From Streptomyces sp. NBC_01237 (GTDB taxonomy: Bacteria > Actinomycetota > Actinomycetes > Streptomycetales > Streptomycetaceae), in contig NZ_CP108508.1 in the NCBI RefSeq assembly GCF_035917275.1, forward strand, positions 7,564,001 to 7,628,000: 64,000 nucleotides of DNA, written 5' to 3'. Below the pieces are notes generated by a model, which ran no database searches, was not told the DNA's origin, and worked only from the letters and a program-made list of their open reading frames with translations. Position 1 is the first letter of the stretch. Each line of letters begins with the position of its first letter. The position numbers were made by a program, and so were the translations under genes. Below are positions 34,753-43,904 of this stretch, piece after piece.

Positions 34753-36746
34753 TGGCCACCGCCCGAGCCGTCTCCACGCCCACCTCCGGCCCGGCGTCCG
34801 GCAGTCCGCGCCGGGGGCCGGTGGCCGCGCTGCGCGGCCGGCCCGCCCTCGTCAAGCTCCTGCTGCTCGCGGTGATCGCCGCCGTCGCCGTCCCGGTCGT
34901 CCACGCCCGCTGGGGCGGGGGAATGTGGCCCCAGGCGCTGACCGTCGACCTGTCGGCGCCGCTCGGCGACGTGACCGCGTGGATCGTGGCCAACCGCGAC
35001 AGCCATCCGCTGTTCCTCTACTTCTTCGGCCACATCAGCAACGCGGTCGTCATCTCCGTGCGCGCCGTCTACCTCCTCCTGCTGGCCCTCGGCTGGGCGG
35101 GCGTCACCGCCCTCGCCGCCGTTGTCGCGTGGCGCGCGGCCGGTGTCCGGCTCGCGCTGACGGCGGCGGTGTCGTTCCTCGTGTGCGGGCTGCTGGGCAT
35201 GTGGGTGCCGACCATGCAGACGCTCGCGCTGATGGTCGTCGCGGTTCTCGCCTCCGTCGCGCTCGGCCTGCTCCTCGGGCTCGCCGCCGGGCTCTCGGAC
35301 CGCACGTTCCGGGTGCTGCGCCCCGTACTCGACACGATGCAGGTGCTGCCCGCCTTCGCCTATCTGCTGCCCGTGGTGCTCGTCTTCGGCATCGGTGTGC
35401 CCGGAGCCGTCCTCGCCACCGTCGTGTACGCGGCTCCGCCGATGGCCCGGCTCACCGCGCTCGGGCTGCGCGGTGCCGACCGGGGGGTCATGGAAGCGGT
35501 GGCCTCGCTCGGCGCGACCGGCCGACAGCGCCTGCTGACCGCCCGGCTGCCGTTGGCCCGCAAGGAACTCCTGCTCGGCCTCAACCAGACGATCATGATG
35601 GCCCTGTCCATGGCCGTCATCGCCTCCGTCATCGGTGCCGGGGGTCTCGGCGACCGTGTCTACCAGGCGCTGTCCTCGGTCGATGTGGGAGCCGCCCTCG
35701 CGGCGGGCATCCCGATCGTGCTGCTGGCCGTCGTCCTGGACCGTACGACCGAGGCGGCCGGACGGCGGATCGGCGGCTCGCCCGCCGGCCCCGCCGCCCT
35801 GCGGGGCCGGCGCGGCTGGGCCCTGGCCGCCGTGATCGCGGCGGCCGCCGCCGCGGCGGGCCGGTCGGCCGGCGGCCGGGTCTGGCCCGAGAGCGCGACC
35901 GTGGCCATCGCCCAACCGGTCAACACCGCCAAGGACTGGATGGTCGACCACCTCTACACCGGTGTGCCCGTCGTCGGCGGCACCGCCGACTGGGCCGCCC
36001 ACTTCACCGACGGGATACTCAACCCGCTGCGCGACGGGCTCCAGGGCCTGCCCTGGTGGTCGGTGCTGCTGATCGTCGCGGCCCTCGCCTGGACCATCGG
36101 CACCTGGCGCACGGCGGCCACCGCCGTACTGGCCATGGCGGCCATCGGCGTCCTCGGTGTCTGGGAACCGTCGATGGACACGCTCAGCCAGGTCATCGCC
36201 GCCGTGGCGGTCACCCTCGTGCTGGGCTTCGCGATCGCCGTCGCGGCGGCCCGGAGCGAGCGCCTGGAGCGGCTGCTGCGACCGGTCCTGGACGTCTTCC
36301 AGACGATGCCGCAGTTCGTGTACCTGATCCCCGTCGTCGCGCTGTTCGGCGTCGGCCGCGCCCCCGCCGCCGCGGCGGCCGTCGTCTACGCGCTGCCCGC
36401 CGTCGTCCGCATCACCACCCAGGGGCTGCGGGGCGTCGACCCCGCCGCGATGGAGTGCGCCCGCTCGCTCGGCGCGACGAGCGGCCAGCAGCTGCGCCAG
36501 GTCCAACTGCCCCTGGCCCGGCCCGCACTGCTGCTCGCCGTCAACCAGGGCGTCGTGCTGGTCCTCGCGGTGGTCATCATCGGCGGCCTCGTCGGATCGG
36601 GCGCGCTCGGCTACCAGGTGGTGCTCGGCCTCGGTCAGGGCGACCTGGCCACCGGGCTCGTCGCGGGAGCCGCGATCGTCTGCCTCGGCCTGATGCTCGA
36701 CCGGGTCACCCAGCCCACCATCCGCCGCCAGCGACAGGAGAGCTGA
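34752..36746 (+). CDS. Fused double permease of glycine betaine/choline ABC transporter
   Basis: 664 residues, about twice the usual ProW length. Two homologous ProW-like halves are visible: the first has GLRGADRGVMEAVASLGATG, the second GLRGVDPAAMECARSLGATS, each the ATPase-contact loop, and each half has MWVPTMQTLA / VWEPSMDTLS. The halves are joined near residue 345 through an Ala-rich helix. One polypeptide can thus supply both transmembrane subunits. Start ATG 34752 is coupled to the ATPase stop (TGATG). Confidence 0.9.
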   Translation: MATARAVSTPTSGPASGSPRRGPVAALRGRPALVKLLLLAVIAAVAVPVVHARWGGGMWPQALTVDLSAPLGDVTAWIVANRDSHPLFLYFFGHISNAVVISVRAVYLLLLALGWAGVTALAAVVAWRAAGVRLALTAAVSFLVCGLLGMWVPTMQTLALMVVAVLASVALGLLLGLAAGLSDRTFRVLRPVLDTMQVLPAFAYLLPVVLVFGIGVPGAVLATVVYAAPPMARLTALGLRGADRGVMEAVASLGATGRQRLLTARLPLARKELLLGLNQTIMMALSMAVIASVIGAGGLGDRVYQALSSVDVGAALAAGIPIVLLAVVLDRTTEAAGRRIGGSPAGPAALRGRRGWALAAVIAAAAAAAGRSAGGRVWPESATVAIAQPVNTAKDWMVDHLYTGVPVVGGTADWAAHFTDGILNPLRDGLQGLPWWSVLLIVAALAWTIGTWRTAATAVLAMAAIGVLGVWEPSMDTLSQVIAAVAVTLVLGFAIAVAAARSERLERLLRPVLDVFQTMPQFVYLIPVVALFGVGRAPAAAAAVVYALPAVVRITTQGLRGVDPAAMECARSLGATSGQQLRQVQLPLARPALLLAVNQGVVLVLAVVIIGGLVGSGALGYQVVLGLGQGDLATGLVAGAAIVCLGLMLDRVTQPTIRRQRQES

Positions 36747-36747
36747 G

Positions 36748-37791
36748 ATGACGCGCACCCCTGCCCCCGCCCCCGGCGGTGCCCGGCGCCGTCACGGCAC
36801 CCGTCCTCGTACCGGCGGCCGCACCCGTGTCCGTACGCGTATGGCCGCGGCCGTTTCCTCGGCCGCGGCCCTGCTGGCGGTCACCGGCTGCGGCGCCGCC
36901 GACATGACCCGGCAGACGTCGCCGTTCGCGGCGCCCGCCGGGATCAGGACCGTCACCCTCTCCGTACAGTCGTGGGTCGGCGCCCAGGCCAATGTGGCGG
37001 TCGCCCGGCAACTCCTGGAGGACGAGCTCGGCTACCGGGTCGATCTGGTCCAGACGGACGAGGTCCCCGCCTGGGACGCCCTCAGCCAGGGCCGCGTCGA
37101 CGCGATCCTGGAGGACTGGGGCCACCCGGACCAGGAGAAGCTGTACGTCGACGAGAAGAAGACCATCGTGCGCGGCGGGGACCTCGGTGTCACCGGGCAC
37201 ATCGGCTGGTACGTACCGAAGTACTGGGCGGACCAGCACCCCGACGTCACCGACTGGAAGAACCTGAACGCGTACGCGGACGAACTGCGCACCGCGGAGA
37301 GCGGCGACAAGGGCCAGCTGATGGACGGTTCACCGTCCTACGTCACCAATGACACGGCGCTGGTGAAGAACCTCGACCTGGACTACAAGGTGGTCTTCGC
37401 CGGCTCCGAGGCCGCCCAGATCACGCAGATCCAGCAGTTCGCCAAGGAGAAGAAGCCCTTCCTCAGCTACTGGTACCAGCCGCAGTGGCTGTTCAACGAG
37501 GTGCCGATGGTGGAGGTGGAACTCCCGGAGTACACCGAGGCGTGCGGGGCGAAGGACCCCGAGGACATCGACTGCGCCTATCCGAGGACACCGCTCCAGA
37601 AGTACCTCAACGCCGACTTCGCCGGGCGCGGTGGCGAGGCGGCCGCGTTCCTGAAGAGGTTCAGGTGGTCCGAGGACGCGCAGAACGAGGTGTCGGAGCT
37701 GATCGCCTCGCAGAAGCTCACCCCGGAGGAAGCCGCCGATCGCTGGATCGCGGCGAACCCGGACGTATGGAAGAAGTGGCTTCCCCGATAG
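36748..37791 (+). CDS. Glycine betaine/choline-binding lipoprotein (OpuAC type)
   Basis: 347 residues. A long Arg/Pro-rich n-region precedes the hydrophobic core and the lipobox LLAVTGCG, so the true start may be the internal ATG at 36841. The mature part is an OpuAC-fold binding protein (SVQSWVGAQANVAVARQLL, ILEDWGHPDQ, SYWYQPQW with aromatic cage candidates). Ends WIAANPDVWKKWLPR, typical of the family. It begins 1 bp after the permease stop and is the last gene of the operon. Confidence 0.9.
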   Translation: MTRTPAPAPGGARRRHGTRPRTGGRTRVRTRMAAAVSSAAALLAVTGCGAADMTRQTSPFAAPAGIRTVTLSVQSWVGAQANVAVARQLLEDELGYRVDLVQTDEVPAWDALSQGRVDAILEDWGHPDQEKLYVDEKKTIVRGGDLGVTGHIGWYVPKYWADQHPDVTDWKNLNAYADELRTAESGDKGQLMDGSPSYVTNDTALVKNLDLDYKVVFAGSEAAQITQIQQFAKEKKPFLSYWYQPQWLFNEVPMVEVELPEYTEACGAKDPEDIDCAYPRTPLQKYLNADFAGRGGEAAAFLKRFRWSEDAQNEVSELIASQKLTPEEAADRWIAANPDVWKKWLPR

Positions 37792-37882
37792 CCGGGGCGG
37801 CCGCACGGCGGGGCAGGGGCAGAGGCCGGGGCGGGGCGGAGGCAGGCGTCTCCGCCCCCGCGCCGCACAATAAGATGACAAA

Positions 37883-39289
37883 ATGCCGTCCGCGCCCCCT
37901 GCCTCCCCTCCTCCCGCCCGCGCCGTGCTGCGCGCCGAGCGCCGCAGGCTGCGGGAGGCCATCCGCGCCAAGCGCTCGCTGCTGAAGGGCCGCAGGGCTT
38001 TCGAACGGGCCGACGCCCGCCGGGTCTTCCAGGAGTCGGCGGCCCGGGACACCGCCGTCCGGGCGCACACGGCCGTACGGGAGCGGGCCGCGAACGAACG
38101 GCAGCGCACGGAGCAGCTCGTCGCCGGCCGGCTGCGCGCCCTGGACGACGACCGGCAGAACTCCGAGGCCCGGGAGCTTCAGCTCCTGCGCAGCGCCTAC
38201 ATCGACGCCGCCCTCCGCCGCGCCCCGCTGAACGTCAAGGAACTCAATGGGCTGGGCGCGGGCCTGATCAACGACCTCGCCGTCCGAGGCGTCCGCACCG
38301 CGGCCGACTTCACCCACACCAGCCGGGGGACCGCGCCGAACGGCAAGGGCGGCGAGGTCATCTGGATCCATCTGGCCGGCGGTGCCAAGGTCCGGGTCAA
38401 CGGCATCGGCGAGCACCGGGCGAAGGCGCTCGTCCAGTGGCGGCAGTCGCATCTGCGCCGTGCCGAGGAACGCGCGCCGAAACGCATCACGGCCGCCGAC
38501 CGGCGCCGCGTCGAAGAGCTGGCGGCCCGGCGGCGGGCCGAACTCACGGCGATGTCCGCCGCCGCGGGGGTCACCGCGGACCAGGCGTGCGCGGAGGCGG
38601 ACCGGCACCGTGCGCAGACCCTGGCCCAGCTCGCCGACGCCGCCCGCGGCGCCGATGCCGAGGCGCGGGCGCGGCGGGCCCGCTACGACGCGCTGGCCGA
38701 GGAACTCCTGCGCCTGGAGGCCGAACTCGACGCCCTGGACGCCGCGCACGGTGGCCTCGGGGCGAGGCTGCGGCGCACCGGATCGGGTGCACGGCGTACG
38801 GACCCCCTCGCGCCGATCCCCCGGCAGCGCGCCCGGTCCGCACCGCACGACGGCACCACGGCGCGCACCGCACCGGGCATCACGCCGCCGGGTGTCCCCT
38901 GGGCCCCGGCACCGGCCTCCGCACCCGCCCCGGCCCCGGCCCCAGCACCAGCCTCCGTACCCGGCCCAGCACCGGCCTCCGCACCGGCCTCCGCACCGGG
39001 TTCCCCGGCCGCGGGCCCGCCGCCGGGGAAGCTGTGGCTCGTTCCCGTGGTCTTCTTCCTCGGTTCCGCGCTCACCGGAACGCCCGAACTGCCCGGCGCC
39101 CCGCTGTGGATCACGCTTGCGCTGCGCCTGGGCCACCTCGTGGTCGGCGGGTCGGTGCTCGGGATCTGGCTGCACCGGCGCCGCCGGTTCCGTGACGAGG
39201 GCACGGCGCCCGTCATGCCGGGCGGCGCGAAGTGGGCGCTCGCGCTGTGGCTGCTGGCCGCTGTGCTGACGATGACGCGCTACGACTGA
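37883..39289 (+). CDS. Membrane protein with two helix-hairpin-helix motifs (function unknown)
   Basis: 468 residues. Residues 10-110 are highly charged helix or coiled coil. Two helix-hairpin-helix-like motifs follow: LNGLGAGLINDLAVRGVRT (about 122-141) and VNGIGEHRAKALVQW (about 173-187), a DNA-binding arrangement like that of DNA ligase or repair proteins. A second coiled coil (about 195-290), an Ala-Pro repeat linker (about 335-375) and two or three membrane helices (KLWLVPVVFFLGSAL, then LGHLVVGGSVLGIWL and LALWLLAAVLTMTR) complete it. It may tether DNA to the membrane; this is inference. The stop overlaps the convergent P450 stop by 10 bp. Confidence 0.7.
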   Translation: MPSAPPASPPPARAVLRAERRRLREAIRAKRSLLKGRRAFERADARRVFQESAARDTAVRAHTAVRERAANERQRTEQLVAGRLRALDDDRQNSEARELQLLRSAYIDAALRRAPLNVKELNGLGAGLINDLAVRGVRTAADFTHTSRGTAPNGKGGEVIWIHLAGGAKVRVNGIGEHRAKALVQWRQSHLRRAEERAPKRITAADRRRVEELAARRRAELTAMSAAAGVTADQACAEADRHRAQTLAQLADAARGADAEARARRARYDALAEELLRLEAELDALDAAHGGLGARLRRTGSGARRTDPLAPIPRQRARSAPHDGTTARTAPGITPPGVPWAPAPASAPAPAPAPAPASVPGPAPASAPASAPGSPAAGPPPGKLWLVPVVFFLGSALTGTPELPGAPLWITLALRLGHLVVGGSVLGIWLHRRRRFRDEGTAPVMPGGAKWALALWLLAAVLTMTRYD

Positions 39290-40653
39290 CGCGCCCGCAC
39301 CGTAGCCATGATGTCCCGGTCCGGCTGAAGCGTCAGGGTCGGTACGGGACGGACCGTGCCCGGGTCCACGTCCAGCTCGAAACGCCGGGCCAGCACGGCC
39401 AGGATCAGGACCGCCTCGACCATCGCGAAGCGCGTACCGAGACAGACCCTGGGGCCGCCGCCGAACGGGAACCACGCGTACTCCGCGATCTCGTCGCCCT
39501 GCTCGGCGTCCCACCGCTCGGGCCGGAACTCCTCGGGCTCCGGGAACCACCGCGCGTCGCGCTGCGTGGCCCACTGGCTGCTCCACACCCTGGTCCCCTG
39601 GGGAATGGGTACGCCGCCGATGTGCGCGTCCTCCTTCGCCACACCGGTGATCAGCCAGATCGTGGGGTACAGGCGCAGGGTCTCCTTCACCACCGACTGG
39701 GCGTACGTGAGGCGCGTGTAGTCGTCGAACGTGGGCTCGCGGTCGCCGAGTACCCGGTCCAGCTCCTCGGCTAGGGCGGCCCGCGCGCGCGGATTGCGGG
39801 ACAGCAGATACCAGGCCCACACCAGGGTGGAACTGGTCGTCTCGTGGCCCCCGATGTACAGGGTGACCGTCTCGTCGCGGATCTCCTGGTCGGTCAGGTG
39901 CGCGCCGGTCTCGTCCACCGCGGTCAGCAGCCGGCTCAGCAGGTCGGGGCGCTCCCCGTCCCCGTCGCGGTGGCGGGCCACGACCCGGCCCACCTCGGCG
40001 TCGATGACCGCGGCGGCCTTCTTGATCCTGGCCCGGCCCGGCGTCGGCACCCAGTCCGGGAGCAGTGCCCCGATGCCGCTGAACTCCTTGCCGATCTCGC
40101 GCTGTGCGACATCCATCGCCCGGCCCATCGACTCGGCGTCCGCCGGAGTGTCCACGCCGAAGATGGTGCGGACCGCGATCCGCTGGGTCAGGGCGGCCAT
40201 CTCCCGCTTGATGTCGACGCGTTCGCCGCCCTTCCAGGTGTCCGCCAGCTCCACCGTGCTGTCGGCCATGGTCGACGCGTACGACTTCACCTGCTTCGGC
40301 CGCACCGATGGCTGGACCAGCGACCGCTTCCGCCGCCAGTCCGCACCCTGCGCCACGACCACGCCGTTGCCCATCACCGTACGGAAGGCGATGCCCAGCG
40401 TGGGCTGGTCGAAGGAGCGTTCCGTCTCGGTGAGCAGTTCGCCTATGCAGTCCGGGTCGGATATGAACACGCACCGGTTCCGGCCGAAACGCCAGCGCAC
40501 CATGTCCCCGTGACCGCGAAGACGCTCGAAGAAGGCGAGCGGGTTCTTCGCGAACTGCGGCATGCTCCCCAGGAACGGCAGCCCCTTGGGGCCCGGTACG
40601 AGTGTGTGGCCGCGCCGCTCGGCTTCGAGTGCCGTGCCGGTCTGCGTGGACAT
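39280..40653 (-). CDS. Cytochrome P450, class resembling terpene oxygenases
   Basis: 457 residues from ATG 40653. Starts with a proline-rich hinge (LVPGPKGLPFLGSM), I-helix IGGHETTS, K-helix KETLRL (ExxR), PERW-type meander FRPERWDAE, haem loop FGGGPRVCLG. This eukaryote-like set of motifs is shared by Streptomyces P450s such as pentalenene oxygenase and albaflavenone synthase. No terpene cyclase is nearby, so the substrate is open. Frame extends upstream to 40911, but only this ATG fits the normal N-terminus. Confidence 0.9.
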   Translation of the reverse strand: MSTQTGTALEAERRGHTLVPGPKGLPFLGSMPQFAKNPLAFFERLRGHGDMVRWRFGRNRCVFISDPDCIGELLTETERSFDQPTLGIAFRTVMGNGVVVAQGADWRRKRSLVQPSVRPKQVKSYASTMADSTVELADTWKGGERVDIKREMAALTQRIAVRTIFGVDTPADAESMGRAMDVAQREIGKEFSGIGALLPDWVPTPGRARIKKAAAVIDAEVGRVVARHRDGDGERPDLLSRLLTAVDETGAHLTDQEIRDETVTLYIGGHETTSSTLVWAWYLLSRNPRARAALAEELDRVLGDREPTFDDYTRLTYAQSVVKETLRLYPTIWLITGVAKEDAHIGGVPIPQGTRVWSSQWATQRDARWFPEPEEFRPERWDAEQGDEIAEYAWFPFGGGPRVCLGTRFAMVEAVLILAVLARRFELDVDPGTVRPVPTLTLQPDRDIMATVRARQS

Positions 40654-40772
40654 CGGAGAACTCCGCTCACTGGTGGCGCACCGCGGCCGTCGCGCGGTGA
40701 CTCGCTCCCCATCGAACAGGACGGGGCCGGCACTCCACCAGCACCTGGCGGGGTCATGGCCGGTATCCGCCA

Positions 40773-41216
40773 TCAGCCCTGTGGGGTACGCGAGTTGTCG
40801 AGGGTAGTCGCAGTGGCGGACTCGTTCGAACGGGGATGGGGCACGACCACGACCTGGTCGGCGTCCTCGTACACGATCGTGCCGGGATCGGCGGACTCGA
40901 CCCGTTCGCACGGCACCCGGTGCGCGGCCAGCAGCGTCAGATAGCCGTCGACCCGCGCGATGAGTTCCACGGCCGTCACCTTGAACCAGGCCACCGCTCC
41001 CGGGTTCACCGCGGGATCGTAGACGGATGGATCGACATCGGACGGATTGGTGAAGCTGCTGTCGTACCAGTCGTTCCCCGCGCGCCAGAACCGGTGCTGC
41101 TCCTCGCTCAGCCTGCCCTCCCGGGCCAGACCGTTGGCCAGGGCGAACACCCCGGGGAAGTGTCCCCGAGGGCTGCGCTCGGTGCCCTGGAACCTCACGT
41201 ACGGCGCCTCGCTCAA
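40773..41216 (-). CDS. Conserved small protein of unknown function
   Basis: 147 residues from TTG 41216, preceded by GGAGAGG. No domain recognised. It is soluble, with a hydrophilic charged tail; notable segments are VRFQGTERSPRGHFPGVFAL, WYDSSFTNPSDVDPSVY and the C-terminal EDADQVVVVPHPR. The frame is open further upstream but those residues lack family-like composition. The region between this gene and the transporter (71 bp) shows no strong promoter. Confidence 0.65.
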   Translation of the reverse strand: MSEAPYVRFQGTERSPRGHFPGVFALANGLAREGRLSEEQHRFWRAGNDWYDSSFTNPSDVDPSVYDPAVNPGAVAWFKVTAVELIARVDGYLTLLAAHRVPCERVESADPGTIVYEDADQVVVVPHPRSNESATATTLDNSRTPQG

Positions 41217-41287
41217 GAGCCCTCTCCCTCCGCGTCGGTGAGTGAAGGCTCCAGGGTAGGGGCGCCGGTCCACCTGGGCGGTCGGTG

Positions 41288-42868
41288 TCACAGGCCGACG
41301 ATGAGCTGAATGCAGACGATCTTGACCAGGATGGCGAGCGCGAACAGCGTCGAGTAGCCGTTGTTGATCCGGCTGTCGCTCACCCTGCTGTTGGCGTACG
41401 CCACGATCGCGGGGTTGCCCACATAGCCGGACAGCAGGCCCATGGTCCGCTCCCGGCTCTGCCCCAGGACCCTCGCGACGAGCACCATCAGCGCGTAGCT
41501 GACCACCGCGCCGATCGCCAGGACCGCCACGAGCTTCAGCCCGAACAGGGAGAAGGCGTTCTCCCGGAACGAGTAGCCGGAGGTGAGTCCCACGATGGCG
41601 AGGAAGAGCAGCAGACCGATCTGGCGCAGGGTCAGGTTGGCCCGGGTGGGCAGGGTCCACACGAGCGGCCCGGTGCGCCGCCGCCAGCCGAGGATCATGC
41701 CCATCACCAGCGGCCCGGCCCCGGTGCCGAGTGCCAGGGTGGTGGAGCCCAGGGTCAGCGAGGGGATGCCGATGAGGAAGCCGAGGGCGAGCCCGAGGCC
41801 CAGGCTGACCGCGCTCACCTCGCTGACCTTGGCCTCCGTGTCGCCGAGATACGTGGTGACCTCCGTGGTCCGCTCGCGCGGCATGACCACCCGGACCCGG
41901 TCGTCCAGCTGAAGCACCAGTCCGTCGTGGGCGAGCATGTCGAAGTCCCCGCGGCGCACCCGGCTCACGGCGGCGCCGTACCGCTCGCCCAGACCGAGCT
42001 CGGCGACCGTGCGGCCGGCGAGGTCGGGGTTGGTGAGCAGGATCCGCCGGTAGTCCACGGCACTGCGGTCGTCCAGCAGATGGAACGGGGCCAGGGCGCC
42101 GAGGGCCTCGGTCGCGGCCCGTACGTCCTCCTCGCCGCCGACCAGCACCACCAGGTCACCGGGGCGCAGCCGCTCCAGCCTCCCGGCGACCCCGGTGTCA
42201 CCCCCGACGGGGCGGTACTCGCTGGCCAGCACGCGGTGCGTGGCGACTCCGGGCACATCGGCCCAGACGCGGTCGCGGGTCACTTGGACCGTACGGGTGA
42301 CGAGGGTGGACGGCAGCCCGGAGTCGGGGTCGCGGCGGGCGACCCAGCTGCGGCGGACGGCGAGCGCGGAGACGAACATGATGGTGATGACGACGGCGAG
42401 CGGGTAGCCGATGGCGTAGCCCACGGCGGGCTGCGTGGGGTCCTGCGAGGCGGCCTGCGCGGCGGCCAGGCCGGGGGTGGTGGTTCCGATGCCCGCGTAC
42501 CCACCGGCGAGGAACGGTCCGCTGATGCCGAAGCCCCGGTGGCCGACGAAGCCGACGACGACGGCGGTGAGGGCGAGGGCCACGACCGCTCCGGCCATCA
42601 CCGCGAGCTGGCCGCGCAGTTCACGGAAGAACGCGGGGCCCGACTCCAGCCCGACCGTGTACACGTACAGGGCGAGCCCCAGCGCGGAGACCCCGGCGGG
42701 CACGGCCGCGGCGATGTCCTTGTCGAGCGCCCCGACGAACAGGCCGACGAACAGCACTCCGGCCGCGCCGAGCTTCACCGGGCCGAACCTCACCATGCCG
42801 AGCAGCGCACCGAGCGTGATCACGGTGAACACGGCCACCCACGGATTGTCCGCGAAGAACTGCCACAC
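41288..42868 (-). CDS. AAE-family transporter with two TrkA-C domains (YidE/AspT type)
   Basis: 526 residues from GTG 42868, with GGGGAGG upstream. About five membrane helices, then two RCK_C/TrkA-C regulatory domains (ERLRPGDLVVLVGGEEDV and DDRVRVVMPRE), then about five helices. Both halves carry the family pattern (GLESGPAFFRELR and GLTSGYSFRENAF). The family includes aspartate:alanine exchangers and uncharacterised YidE/YbjL carriers, so the substrate is unknown. The two cytoplasmic domains suggest nucleotide or ion gating. Confidence 0.85.
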   Translation of the reverse strand: MWQFFADNPWVAVFTVITLGALLGMVRFGPVKLGAAGVLFVGLFVGALDKDIAAAVPAGVSALGLALYVYTVGLESGPAFFRELRGQLAVMAGAVVALALTAVVVGFVGHRGFGISGPFLAGGYAGIGTTTPGLAAAQAASQDPTQPAVGYAIGYPLAVVITIMFVSALAVRRSWVARRDPDSGLPSTLVTRTVQVTRDRVWADVPGVATHRVLASEYRPVGGDTGVAGRLERLRPGDLVVLVGGEEDVRAATEALGALAPFHLLDDRSAVDYRRILLTNPDLAGRTVAELGLGERYGAAVSRVRRGDFDMLAHDGLVLQLDDRVRVVMPRERTTEVTTYLGDTEAKVSEVSAVSLGLGLALGFLIGIPSLTLGSTTLALGTGAGPLVMGMILGWRRRTGPLVWTLPTRANLTLRQIGLLLFLAIVGLTSGYSFRENAFSLFGLKLVAVLAIGAVVSYALMVLVARVLGQSRERTMGLLSGYVGNPAIVAYANSRVSDSRINNGYSTLFALAILVKIVCIQLIVGL

Positions 42869-43004
42869 CTGGTGTGCCTCCCCGTAGCGAAGTGCTGGAG
42901 CTCCTGTCGCGGCCCAGGGTCTTCGAGGAGGGAGCGGTCCGCCACTCGGCCCGCCGCGGCGCCCCGGCCCCGTTCGCGGGTCCGGGGCGCCGTCGGACGG
43001 CCGG

Positions 43005-43904
43005 TCAGACGCCCGGCGGGACCCGGGACGGACGGCCGCCGCCCCGTGTGAGGGAGTAGCCGAAGACGGCCGCGAGTGCGGCGAGCACCCCGCCGCCCAC
43101 GGTCCACAGCCAGCGGTCCGTCCACCAGCCGGAGCTCCAGCCGTCGTCCGGTTCGCTGCCCAGCGACACCCGCCGCGCGTCACCGTCCGCCGGGTCACTG
43201 TCCGACGAGGCGTCGTCGGACGCCTGGTCGACGGAGGACGCGCCGGGCACCAGCGGCTCGGCGAGCGCCCCGTCGACGTCGTGGGCGCCTCCCCGGTCGG
43301 ACGAGGTGACCGTCATCTCGGCCCCGACCGGCAGGCCGAGGTCCGTGGCGGGCAGATCCAGGACGGTCAGCCGCACGTAGTAGCTGCCGGGCAGCGGGTC
43401 GTCGGCCCAGGGCTCGGACCAGGCGCGCACGGTGCGCAGCACGCACGACAGCTCGACGGTCGCCGCGTCGGCCGCCGCCTTCCGGGTCTGGTGGCCGTAC
43501 ATACAGGCCTGGCGGCGCCGCAGCCCGTCGTAGACATCGATCTGCCAGGTGGACGCGCCGTGCCGGGTGGCACTCTCCGGCAGCCTGACCGTGGCCTCGA
43601 CGGTGGCGCGCTGCCCCGCGTCGGCGGGGAAGACCCAGTACAGGTAGTCGCCCGCCGAGGCTTCGGCGGTGCCGCGCTGTCCCTGCTGGAGCGAGGTCGC
43701 GGTACGGAAGGTGGTGCCGGCCTCGGTGGGGCCGGACTTCTCGGTGTCGTCCCCGCCGGGGCTCGCGGTCGCGGACGGGCCGTCGGCGACGGCGGCCCCC
43801 GCCGAGGTGAGCAGGGTGAGCCCGGCGAGCAGCGCTCCGGCGAAGGCGCGCCAGACTCCGTTCGTGTGTGTGACACCGTTGGCGCGGTGGTGGGTCCTAC
43901 GCAT
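43005..43904 (-). CDS. Secreted, membrane-anchored partner of the vWA protein (unknown)
   Basis: 299 residues from ATG 43904, with GGAGG 7 nt upstream, overlapping the vWA stop (TGATG). Signal peptide with core AFAGALLAGLTLLTSAGAAVA, then a beta-rich extracellular domain (GDYLYWVFPADAGQRATVEA, SYYVRLTVLDLP), a Ser/Asp-rich stalk, one membrane helix (WTVGGGVLAALAAVFGYSL) and a short basic tail. The beta domain resembles the pre-peptidase-like domain that also closes the vWA protein. The two probably form one cell-surface complex. Confidence 0.7.
   Translation of the reverse strand: MRRTHHRANGVTHTNGVWRAFAGALLAGLTLLTSAGAAVADGPSATASPGGDDTEKSGPTEAGTTFRTATSLQQGQRGTAEASAGDYLYWVFPADAGQRATVEATVRLPESATRHGASTWQIDVYDGLRRRQACMYGHQTRKAAADAATVELSCVLRTVRAWSEPWADDPLPGSYYVRLTVLDLPATDLGLPVGAEMTVTSSDRGGAHDVDGALAEPLVPGASSVDQASDDASSDSDPADGDARRVSLGSEPDDGWSSGWWTDRWLWTVGGGVLAALAAVFGYSLTRGGGRPSRVPPGV

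Noticed and set aside
40654..40911. N-terminal extension of the P450 at 39280
   Set aside because: Arg/Pro-rich residues without family match; ATG 40653 gives the standard P450 N-terminus.
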